Assembly (NCBI RefSeq): GCF_964340395.1
Contig: NC_135554.1
Coordinates: forward strand, 24,320,592 to 24,384,591
Source of the DNA: Glandiceps talaboti
Lineage: Eukaryota > Hemichordata > Enteropneusta > Spengelidae
DNA: 64,000 bases
Direction of reading: 5' to 3'
A program made the position numbers and the translations under genes. Of the stretch, positions 54,528 to 64,000 are shown piece after piece; positions within the stretch are counted from its first letter, which is position 1, and each line of letters opens with the position of its first letter. The notes under the pieces are model-generated. The model did not search any database and was not told the DNA's origin. It saw nothing but the letters and a program-made list of their open reading frames with translations.

Positions 54528-54571
54528 GGGGATGGGGTGGTGGTGGTGGTGGTGGTGGTGGGGGGGGGGGG
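54528..54571 (+). repeat. (GGT)n with poly-G, quadruplex-prone
   Basis: GGGGATGGGG then eight GGT units then about 12 G. Confidence 0.85.
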
Positions 54572-55605
54572 TTTAGTTATGTAAACATAATTACCATATT
54601 CGGTCATTGCTTTTGGAAATCTTACTATCAGTTAGGTTTCAATATATGGCCATTTATAGTGAAAAACCAGGAGTGGTACAGTAGATAAAATCCCCCCTAC
54701 ACACACCTGGTTATAGCTTGGGCAATGTTTTCATTCTTTGACAAGTCATTGTGAGTTCAACTCTGATCCCTTTTAACAATAACTCTGCTTTATACCATAA
54801 ACCTATATAACCATACCCATGACAAATCTCCTTTTCACAGCACTTAAGCACCAAACATTCCAAAATGACTACCTTAAAAAAATGACACAGACACAACAGA
54901 AAACTGTTATGTGTCTGAATACTGAATTGAAGAAATAAAGAAACACAATGTGGGTGTTTTTTTTAAAATATACATTTTAAATTAAACACACTCAAGTCAC
55001 GTTGATGTAATTCCTCTAGTCTTGTAGTCCAATGAATTCACTTAGTATAATTTATGTATTTTATGAGATAGCCACTGTGTCAAGTTATTGTGATTTCCCA
55101 TACCCTGAGGTGTACAATAATAACAAATTTAAAATTTAAATTAAAAAGAAGAAAAAAAGTGTACCTGTTCCAGCAAAGAAAACTGGCATCATTCATGTTT
55201 AAAATTATTTGTAACTAGAAAAACAGGAAAATTTGCATCTGGGCACCTCTGTCGATCTTTATGTCAAAAACCGAAGACTAGACAAAATACATAAAAACAT
55301 AAAAAGTAAAGTAATTCAATTAGGATCCACCAATAAAAACTATTTATGACAAAAATGGGGGGAAAAATTGAATCTCTACTGAGGACCTCTGTCTGTCTAT
55401 TAATATATATATATATATATATATCAAGAACTAAAGAATGGACGGAATAGATAAAATGTAAATTACAATTATAACGTTATCTGCTTCCTGCAAGTATGTA
55501 ATATAATCCTACACACCATCCTAGGTCTGTTCTAGTCTAGTTTCCTATACCATTATAATCACAATGATCATCTCCACCATATAGTCAGGGTTACTCTAGC
55601 ACAAC

Positions 55606-55910
55606 ATTCTGTTTTTTACCACTGACAGCGATAGTTTAATGATATTGGAGCGTTGATATAACGTGATGACGTTATCATATCGCTACGATTAAATCACGAT
55701 TAATGAGCAAATGTCTGAAATAAGTACCCAATTACAACCGACTATCAGTTTATGATGTATTTACTACTGACATGCATTGTTCAGCCTAGCCTTTCCCCAG
55801 CAGGTAGTTGTAACAGGCAGACTTTCGGTAAAATTTGTCCATTTGACTATACATGGAGAGGATAGTGATTGTAGAAAATGTCAACAAGTATTATGACTAG
55901 ACTATCACAC
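55606..55910 (+). repeat. Dispersed repeat family E, copy 2
   Basis: Diverged second copy of the 33890-34190 repeat in the same orientation. No ORF. Confidence 0.8.
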
Positions 55911-56849
55911 ATCATCCTCAGGATTATTTCATTCCTAGGTACAACTTAATTTAACCGACAATTTTTACTATTTACCCTCTATAAATTCAGTTAAATTTAT
56001 CAATATCTGTTATCTGTTTCCCTGTGTGACACCATCCAGATGCCCTATTTCTTATCATGTGACCTATGCATCTATCAACAGCCTACAATTCAAGTTGTCC
56101 CAGAATTATTGACAAAGTAGTTTTTTACTTCACTATAATTGGCAGTCATGACTCAAAATATTCACAAATTAGATTACACATTCAATATCATAGTCTTTCA
56201 CTATGGATATATCATATGTTCACATTTACACAGGGACTTGAGTCAACTCTAGTCTGACTTAAAGTGCTTATTACCTTCAGATAGTCGTGAAATATTCAGT
56301 ATTCATCTAATACATATGCACATCTGCTAAGTCCCATGAGGCAACAGGGTACCACTATGAGAAAAAGGAAGGTGAAACAGAGTTTCAATTTGGTGTTTCT
56401 TGGCAATAGAGTGAAATTTAGGAGATGTGAAATCATAAAATGACTCTCCAGGACAAAAAGTTTATGAAAAAACACCTTTTTTTTTCGGGAGTGGTCTGAC
56501 TTAAACTGTAAAGCTGATTAGCTAAATTTTGGCCTGCGTTCAGATTGGATTTGTCAAATGAGCTAGTAGCCTGTCTTTGAGCCAGCTTAAATCATAATTG
56601 GCAATCACTGAGAAATGGCATTCATCAACGGGCAACAGAGTCGACCTATTAAAAAATGCATTTACATTCCAAAGTTACTTATTATACAGCTGCAATACAT
56701 AGCTCTGACTTTAAGCTAACCCCTGACACCAGGACTAACCTGGTCTGACTCTATGACAGCTAAAACTGTGTAATTAAGGTCAATGCCAAATTCCACTTAG
56801 AGTCCACTCAAATTGTCCATTGTGAACCCATAACATACTATGGCAACAT

Positions 56850-57197
56850 TGACCCATGGCCAAATGAAACCACTAACATCCTGAATTCCAAATATTTTGA
56901 TTTCTCACAATTTCTTAGAAAGACATCCCATAATAGGTGTTGTCAAGTTGACTACTCAAATATTAAGTGTTTGAACTTTGAACTCTTTGGAAACACAATT
57001 CAGTTTATAGAATATATATATATATATATATAACTATATAAAGTGAATTGTGTTTCTAAAGAGGTCAAAGTTCAAAGACAGTAATATTTGCATTGTCAAC
57101 TCGACAACACCTATCATGGGATGTCTTTCTAAGAAATTGTGAGAAATCAAAATATTTGGAATTCAGGATGTTAGTGGTTTCATTTGGCCATGGGTCA
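56850..57197. mobile_element. Near-palindromic foldback element with TA-repeat loop
   Basis: Starts TGACCCATGGCCAAATGAAA and ends TTTCATTTGGCCATGGGTCA; arms of about 160 bp mirror each other, diverging slightly, around a (TA)n centre near 57010-57040. No ORF. Confidence 0.9.
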
Positions 57198-58794
57198 AGT
57201 GGATATTTTTTTGTATTTTTTTTACATATTGTCCTTTTTTTTGGTCAATCTTGTCATCATACAAGTTGCCATATTGTTTACTTCCAGTTTGAGTTTCTTT
57301 TTGAGTTTGGGATTTTGTTGTTAGTGTAAACTGTAAACCTGAAGGAAATCTAAGCAGACTCATTCATATGCTAATTTATCACTTCAAAAGTTTCTGCAGG
57401 TACAGAAAAGTTTTACTTATATTACAATAAGCGAGAGCAGAGGTTTTAAAATCAAGAAATTCTACCTGTCAATTTGAACAAGTACTTTCTAAAACCACTT
57501 GCCCAAGGTTTCAAATCCCTTGTGTGGTACAAATAAAATGCCCTTAATTCAAGTCATGTGCAGTGCATATTATTTTACACTTTCAAATTTGTTTAAGTCA
57601 CTAAAGCTGAAACTGAGACATTTACAAAAAAAAACAAAAACTTTTTTGTTTATATTTTTATGACTTCCTCATACTACTGTACACTCTAAACAGTATTGAA
57701 TCACCTGTGAGTAAATATATTTGTGTAACTGTATAGTGTACATTATCAAATCAAATCGATTGTAAGGTTTGTTCCCTGAAATCAGCACAATCTTGATTCC
57801 AACCTTTTATCATATTTCTGAATGAAATCAACTTTAGTCTAATCATTATAAACAATGTCTAATTTTGGGTATTTTAACAATTTTCAGTGAATATATTGTT
57901 GGTTGTTTGATCAAAATAATAATACCACAGTTATAGCCACAGATATTTCAGACACAGGAGTGTAGGATGAGATGATTATGTTTAGCAGTCACTTTTGTCT
58001 GTATATTGAAATATATTATTTGTAGTATTCTAGATGTATTGAAATATACTATAGCCTGGTTTTTTTCCAACTTGTACTTATTTGTGTACAAACGAACAGT
58101 TCCTGGTAGCAAGTGGATTAACCACTACTTGTAACTGACTGAACTCAAACCTGGTATTCTGACATATTAATAATATATATTGTTGAATCAAAGATGTGAA
58201 ACTCTTTACTCACAGGAATGCTGAATTGGTTTGAAATTGAATCAAAATCGATACACTGTCAAGGAAAAGTACCCCTAGTATATATTTTAATCAAAGTGTG
58301 CTAATGACACTAAAAGACAGTTTTAGTACTATCAAAGACATCTGATATTATACCTTACTCAAGCCAAGTTATTGTCCTTGAACAGAAAATATGGATTATA
58401 TACCCTGATCATTCTATATTACTGGTTTTGTAGTGTACTTGAAATACACATCATAAACATTCTAAATCCCATTATTTTTCCTATTAAAACAAACAGCCCA
58501 GGTGAAACCACACCAACTATGTCTATCGACTCACATTGACGCAACTCTTGATGTCTTCTGTTTTAGACTTAAGAGTAAATTGTTGCAGGAAACGTCAAAT
58601 ACGAAGCTCTTATGACAAGGACTGTGTGTGTCTCAAAACACCTAAATGCTAAGCTTTTATGACAAAGAGTGTATTATCAATGATATAATCAGGGTAGAAG
58701 GTCAAGACATCAAAGAAACAAACTTTTTTTTAATGATAAATTTTACTATTTATTCTCCTGTATCTATACCACTGAGATTTTTTTAGTAGGTATG

Positions 58795-59395
58795 CGGGTA
58801 TGTCTTCCTCTGGATGTATACGCTGTGGAGTTTCAACACATCTTCTCCCCTCCACTATCATAATGGTTCTTCTATTTTTTTTTAAAATAGCGAGACTGTG
58901 AACAGATTTCATGCACACAGATTTCAGGAATAAAACCCACCCATACCCTTGCTAATGACTAAAAAATGTACAGAAAACAAGTTTAGATCATTAAATACAA
59001 CCTATGTCTTGTCTATTCTGTCATTTCTTGACTAACATTCACTCGAGCTGCAAAACATACGATATGACAGGGGTTTATTAAAGTGTGTAAATGGTTGTGC
59101 GCGTGTGCAATATTGAGTTAATCTGTTTGCATGACTTATCGTTGTCCATTTTGTGGCTAGAGCAAACGTAAGACAAGAATTGACAGAATAGACGTGACGT
59201 AGGTTGAATTTAGTGATTTAAAGTTCATTTCTGTATTTTATATAGTCATTAGCAATGGTATGGGTGGTTTTTATTCTGAAAATCTGTGCGAATGAAATCT
59301 CACTGTTTGAAATAAGAAAGAACCATAGCAGAGGGGAGAAGGCGTGTTGAAATCTTGCAGTGTATACGTCCAGAGCTAGGATACGTACAACTCTA
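58795..59395. mobile_element. Foldback element with about 260-bp arms
   Basis: The left arm (58795-59060) matches the reverse complement of the right arm (59125-59395), for example CATTAGCAAGGGTATGGGTG and CATTAGCAATGGTATGGGTG, with a short unique centre. Outer edges unclear. Confidence 0.85.
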
Positions 59396-59997
59396 GCATC
59401 ATATTTTATGATGTAATTCTATCATATTTAATTTGACAATTAAAAACATCATCTCCTGTAAATAGTTACTGAGATCCATTGAATCATTCCTTCGACAACA
59501 ACCATTGACATGAAAATTTCAACTTACAAAGACAAAAAAATGTGGAAACGAATTCATTCATTCCATGAGTTATTTACATGACTGTAATAATTGTGGTGTC
59601 ACTTTATTTTTTTTATTGACTTTTTTGTTGTTCCTGGGTTTCCAGTAAAATTACTAGTAAGTTACAAAATAATCACAATAGCTATTTTGTAGTGCAAACC
59701 CTGGAACAACCAAAAACTTTTTAAAAAACAAACAATAACACTTTATTTATTGCAGTTTACTGTTAGATTGATACATAGTGTGAATATACACTGTAGTCTG
59801 CCACCCCCTCCCCACGGGTAATGTTATATCTCTTTTAAAAAAATGGAGTTCTAATAATGATACCAACAGTGCGTTGATCACTTCAGACTTCAGTGTGTCA
59901 GCAACGTAAACAATACAAATTACAGTAAATGTGCAGTTAGTACTGCAGCCACTAGGCCTACAAATTTAGATTGAATATATCGTGTACTCAGTGTACC

Positions 59998-60113
59998 GTA
60001 CGTATAGTCCTGCTTGCATACGGAGCAAGTCACCCCTTCCTTCTCTCTGGTGCTGAGGGTCATGTCAGTAATCTAGACCGCGCTCCGTCTGCAAGCAAGC
60101 AGGACTAACGTAC
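59998..60113. repeat. Short inverted repeat
   Basis: GTACGTATAGTCCTGCTTGC and GCAAGCAGGACTAACGTAC with ACGGAGC/GCTCCGT inside; 116 bp overall, in a CpG-containing stretch. Confidence 0.75.
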
Positions 60114-60599
60114 ATGATGCAATGGCCGCCGTGATGACTAATGAAATCCTCCACCTGACTGCCGTGACATAGCTATTCATCGTATGTCTACTAGACCACG
60201 ATAGCCAAGTTGCACATGTTAGAAATACTACTACACTGTCTCCAGGGCATTTCATGATTCAAGAAACATGCTTCATCTGCCTTTCAAATCTCGGTATGTG
60301 ATATGTCCATGGTATTAAAGTATGTGCATACAAACAATTTGTTTGTATATGTTCCCTGGCCTCGCATTACAAACTGTTCAACTGCGCAAACAACAACCAT
60401 CCAAAACTAGTAACAGCCGATAAACTGTCAAGCACGCCTCTTTTCATGCACACCTAGGCTGTTTCAGTTGCCTTGCCAACTTACTGAAAAGTGAAAGTGC
60501 AAGTGACACATAAGTTTCTAAACGAAGATTATTTCTCACCGTTATTTCAGTGGAATTCCATCTAATTGTCCAAGTGACGACTCAATACACACTAAACTC

Positions 60600-60819
60600 A
60601 TGGCGGCCGCTCCTTTTCTGTCATCCAACCCAGCAATATACAGGCCTCTTCCTGGAATTCCCCGTCAAATGCAAATTCCAGGAAAGATGACAATACCTCC
60701 AATGTTTACAACGCCCTCTATTATTATTTTCTTTATAACTTTTGTTTTCTTTGCGCATAACTCTGGCGGCGCTCGTCAGAGAAAAGTCGTACACAACTTG
60801 AGGACCATTCTCGCTAGCC

Positions 60820-60866
<47 letters not shown>

Positions 60867-60893
60867 GTTAATTAAATTAGGGTCATTGAAAAG
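60600..60893 (+). CDS. Unrecognised short ORF ending in a CAGA repeat (doubtful)
   Basis: Begins M-A-A-A-P-F-L-S-S-N-P-A-I-Y and has a hydrophobic stretch in the middle, then runs into a (CAGA)n microsatellite at about 60818-60865. The GCGGCCGC-like start context is CpG-rich. It could be a first exon, but no donor or homology is evident. Likely chance. Confidence 0.12.
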
Positions 60894-61186
60894 AAAAGAA
60901 GTTCAGAAAAAATGTAAAAGTAATGAGAAACACAATTTATCCTAGCTACTCACGATGAGTTGCCTTCATATATATATATAATGTGCAATTTGTTCAAATT
61001 GCTCTACATGCCAGGACGAAACGAAGAGGGACGTTGTTAGGGGACCGTTGACAAAAGAAGCAGACACAATACAATATAATTAAGGTCAGTTCTCTATTCT
61101 TAACATATTTACCTTTGTATTGTGTCAAACGTGTCTATTCACCTCGCACTTCGGTCGTTATTTTTTTTTTTAAATCATTCATTTTG

Positions 61187-61229
61187 ATTGGCCCAAGTTT
61201 ATTGTTAGAAATTCGGTTGGGCTATAAAA
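61187..61229 (+). promoter_or_regulatory. Histone H2A promoter: inverted CCAAT and TATA box
   Basis: GATTGG (inverse CCAATC) ends at 61191 and TATAAAA lies at 61223-61229, about 50 bp before the ATG at 61279. The arrangement is that of compact replication-type histone promoters. Confidence 0.8.
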
Positions 61230-61278
61230 TGCGATATAGTACTAGAATTTAGTTATTCACCTTTGAGGAACTTTGATC

Positions 61279-61656
61279 ATGTTTGGATTCGGTAAAGGAA
61301 GTAGAGTTAGACGAAATAGTCGATCTGACAGGGCTGGTTTGGCATTCCCTGTCAGTCGTATTCACCGATACCTTCGCAAGGGCAAATACGCTCAGCGTGT
61401 GGGTGAGTGTACCCCGGTCTACTTGGCTGCTGTTCTCGAATACTTGATTGCAGAACTCACTGAGTTAGCTGGCAACGTGGCCAAGTCCAGGAATAGATGG
61501 AGAATTGCTCCTCGACATTTGTATCTGGCTATACGTACAGATTTCGAACTGGACAGACTTCTGAATAACGTCACCGTTGCCCAGGGTGGTGCATTGCCGT
61601 TACATATCCAGGCATCATTAGAATTGGAAAAGAAGACCCAAGACAAATCCAAGTAA
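61279..61656 (+). CDS. H2A: Divergent histone H2A, 125 residues
   Basis: Intronless. The histone fold is clear: [30 protein letters not shown] and V-A-Q-G-G. It pairs with H2B in the nucleosome. It departs from canonical H2A: the N-tail is short, lacks S-G-R-G-K and has few lysines; the L1 loop reads G-E-C-T; R-N-D-E-E-L is R-T-D-F-E-L (acidic-patch E91 becomes F89 here, while E54, E59, E62, D88 and E90 are kept); P-N-I-Q is P-L-H-I-Q. Start at 61279 because it follows the TATA box at the right distance; the upstream in-frame codons are not ATG. Confidence 0.95.
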   Translation: MFGFGKGSRVRRNSRSDRAGLAFPVSRIHRYLRKGKYAQRVGECTPVYLAAVLEYLIAELTELAGNVAKSRNRWRIAPRHLYLAIRTDFELDRLLNNVTVAQGGALPLHIQASLELEKKTQDKSK

Positions 61657-61685
61657 ATTGTATGCCTAGCATACACAAACCAAAC

Positions 61686-61701
61686 GGTCCTTTTCAGGAC
61701 C
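61686..61701 (+). terminator. Histone mRNA 3' stem-loop
   Basis: GGTCCT-TTTC-AGGACC forms a perfect six-pair stem with a four-base loop, 30 bp after the stop, as bound by SLBP in replication-dependent histone mRNAs. A purine-rich histone downstream element, CCAAAAAGAG, follows at about 61712-61721. Confidence 0.95.
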
Positions 61702-62693
61702 AACATATCCTCCAAAAAGAGCACCACCGTATACCGACATTTGTTGCTTATTGTTGTATTCACACGAATACGTGTGCTGTATATTGTACATTTATTCTTT
61801 AATTGCATCGTGTATCAATAATTGCTATTTGAAAAATATGTTGGTGCATTTCAACCTGTAAGATTTATAGTTACATATTCTAGAGTGAACTGTGTGGGTA
61901 AATGTATTTCGCAGTCTCAGGACTTTTACTGAAATGAACTAGAATTGAATGTGTTATTTCAATAACAGTACTATAACCGACAAATGTTTGACCCGAAGCG
62001 TAAGATCGGATCACAGGAATATGTACATACATTACAATCAGTGACATCAAGTGACCAAGCAAGTTACTAGTATATACCGATTTGATTTGTCATTATATTC
62101 AAAATCAATTTTTGTCGGAGATTGAGATTTCGCCTAGATATCTATAAGCTATTTGCGATTTTAAATTGGTATATAACTTAACCACAGTTTTATTTTATCA
62201 CGACCGATTTCGTCATAACGAATGATTAAGGAAACGTCCTATATAGTATAGTATATAGTACAGGTAAAAATGAACAAAGGCAGGTGTTTGATAACTGATG
62301 ATGACCCCCATCAGGTCATCATCACAATGAGATGCTAAAGACATTAATTAACAATAATCATTATAAATACTATGTAAATAACAAGCATAATTATAAAATA
62401 AATTGTTCTCAATAACAATAACAATTACAATTGTTCTGTATACTGTCCTCGGTATACATGTTGGGGCAAAACGAAGCGGGGAGTTTTTTAAAATGTTGAC
62501 TGTTGATAAAAGCATACACAATAATGTATTGTCAATATTTACCCTTGAGTCAAACTTACTTTCAATTGACTAGTACACGCTGCATGGCCGTTATTTCAGA
62601 CTTACCTATCGCTTTGATTTGTCAGTTGTTTTGAACTCCGGATATTCCGGGTGGACTATATATTGGGATATTTTGGAAGCAACATACATAGCA

Positions 62694-63117
62694 ATATTTG
62701 GATTCGGTATTAGGAGGCCGAGTTAGACGAAATAGTCGATCTGACCGAGCTTGTTTGACCTTCCCTGTCAGTCGCATTCACCGTTACCTTCGCAGGTGCA
62801 AATTACGCGAGTGTGGGTGAGTGTACCCCGGTCTACTTGGCTGCTGTTCTCGAATACGTACTTGAGTGCTGAAATCCTCGATTTGGCCGGGTATGTAGCC
62901 ATTGATGCACACATAAGCAGGAAGGGACACCTTACTGGAACGAGATGGAGAATCGCTCCCCGACACTTGCAGTTGAATTGGCTGTCCGTAATGACGAGGA
63001 GTTGAGCAAACTTCTGGGAGGTGTCACCATTGCCCAGGGTGGTGTATTGCCAAACATCCAGGCAGTACTCTTGTCCAAGAAGACCCAAACCCCGGCCAAT
63101 CCAAGCAAATCGTATAC
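62694..63117 (+). pseudogene. Histone H2A pseudogene
   Basis: Aligned with the intact gene: the ATG is ATA, a one-base insertion near codon 8 shifts the frame, further indels follow near the L1 loop and after L-E-Y, about 30 extra bases sit before the R-W-R-I-A-P-R-H-L block, and five extra bases follow L-Q-L. The 3' half encodes canonical-looking [25 protein letters not shown]. The C-terminus runs on past the expected stop. A TATA-like TATATA lies near 62658. Confidence 0.9.
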
Positions 63118-63139
63118 CACGCATACACACAAACCAAAC

Positions 63140-63155
63140 GGCCCTTTTCAGGACC
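63140..63155 (+). terminator. Decayed histone 3' stem-loop of the pseudogene
   Basis: GGCCCT-TTTC-AGGACC: same position and loop as in the intact gene, but the third pair is C opposite A. A downstream CCAAAAAGAG persists at about 63164-63174. Confidence 0.88.
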
Positions 63156-63239
63156 ACCACATCCTCCAAAAAGAGAACTATATGTATGACACCCTATCCA
63201 TAATAACCACTGTACCATTTATTAGTCTACACGAACATC

Positions 63240-64000
63240 CAAAATAATGAATGGGCAAGTAAATATTATGGCTTGACATGTAAATGTTACTGCAGTCATT
63301 TGGAAAACAAATTGTGGTCTGTACTGAATTGAATTCAAGTCATTGATGTGTACATGATGTTGATGTATGTACACAATGCCGTCAAAATATTAATTTAGTA
63401 TAATTGTACATAATACAACGGTATTCTATAATACATTATCAACATCTAGTGTTTGTTTACATTATCAAAACCTCATATATGGCAATTTTTTCTCAGTGTA
63501 TGATCATACTAATCGGTATAAATCGAGCTTTAATAAAAAAAGAAAAAAGAAAAAGAACGCCGCGTTACCGCATCACTTTTGAGAATTTTCCCAAGGACGA
63601 GAAACATATTGTTCCCCTTGGTCTTATAGACTGGTTAGTCACTAGATGTGTTTCTTACTTCTAAGTACATTCCTGATCTATCTACACCTTAATTGGATGT
63701 TTAAACCGGACTCAGTGTAATAGTTTATTGGTCATTCATGAAATATTACGATGTTTTGGTAATATCCTCAAATTCTAGTAAAGGAGCCTTCAGTAATTAG
63801 AAGGGGGGGGGGGATTCATTTATTGCAAATCAGTTCTTGGTGGATCGAGGAGGGTCATGTTTTAGAAAATGGGTTTTATTGTTTCATAGAATAAGGACTG
63901 GCTTGTCACAATGAGTTCTTCGGCAATCATATTTTTTGCATGGTTGGATATGAAACTTTGTTTACCTAACAAAAACGAAGGCATTCACAAAAACAAAATA
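63240..64000. other. No gene recognised at window end
   Basis: AT-rich. A plus-strand ORF near 63500-63664 contains a basic K-K-E-K-R-K-R-T-P-R-Y stretch and a tail with P-K-D-E-K-H; it has no recognised homology. Confidence 0.4.

Larger units (their letters stand above)
51000..59990. other. Noncoding interval upstream of receptor start codon
   Basis: Apart from the repeats listed, no exon with plausible splice sites and coding character was found on either strand. A 5' UTR exon and promoter of the receptor probably lie here, or near 60 kb, but cannot be placed. Confidence 0.5.

Noticed and set aside
58730-58918. Minus-strand 62-codon ORF as a gene
   Set aside because: It lies in one arm of a foldback element and has no splice or homology support.
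60600-60893. M-A-A-A-P-F ORF as a confident gene
   Set aside because: No homology, no evident donor, and the 3' half is a CAGA microsatellite; left as a doubtful feature only.

Overview
The window is animal nuclear DNA, most likely from an invertebrate deuterostome (hemichordate, echinoderm or cephalochordate grade). Genes are split by GT-AG introns, intergenic and intronic DNA is AT-rich and packed with microsatellites, minisatellites and foldback elements, and the gene content (an ST3Gal-type sialyltransferase, a gp130-like class I cytokine receptor and a replication-type histone H2A) fits that grade. The species cannot be fixed from sequence alone. No rRNA, tRNA or CRISPR array was seen.

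Layout. (1) About 4.0-13.9 kb, minus strand: a nine-coding-exon alpha-2,3-sialyltransferase gene of the ST3Gal III/V group. The exon phases join into a 410-residue type II membrane protein with sialylmotifs L, S, III and VS. Its 3' flank carries an array of CArG-box decamers, its introns hold a 23-bp satellite and a hAT-like MITE with an 8-bp target duplication, and a palindromic CRE lies near its presumed promoter. (2) About 14-20.5 kb: intergenic, with a compound CT/CCCT microsatellite and several dispersed or tandem repeats. (3) 21.2-50.8 kb, minus strand: one large gene for a gp130-architecture cytokine receptor. It has a signal peptide, an Ig domain, a two-domain cytokine-binding module with WSXWS, five further FN3 domains, one TM segment and an 841-codon cytoplasmic exon. 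Splice phases close across every junction and give about 1760-1772 residues. (4) 51-60.6 kb: noncoding, with foldback elements, dispersed repeats and a long TACAG-type repeat field. (5) 61.3-63.2 kb, plus strand: an intact divergent histone H2A gene with TATA box and histone 3' stem-loop, followed by a broken H2A copy whose 3' half is closer to canonical H2A.

The most unusual locus is the receptor. Both halves of its cytokine-contacting FN3 domain are present as side-by-side duplicated exons (44.07-44.25/43.82-43.97 kb and 36.02-36.18/35.75-35.90 kb). Each pair shares splice phases that forbid joining the two members, so they look mutually exclusive and could give four ligand-binding ectodomains. 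The cytoplasmic tail is built from 17 minisatellite-encoded tyrosine modules (mostly D-D-Y-x-R-V-S-E), and the last codons plus the stop have been reiterated eight times into the 3' flank. The three genes need not work together; the sialyltransferase would act in the Golgi, the receptor at the cell surface, and the histone in chromatin.
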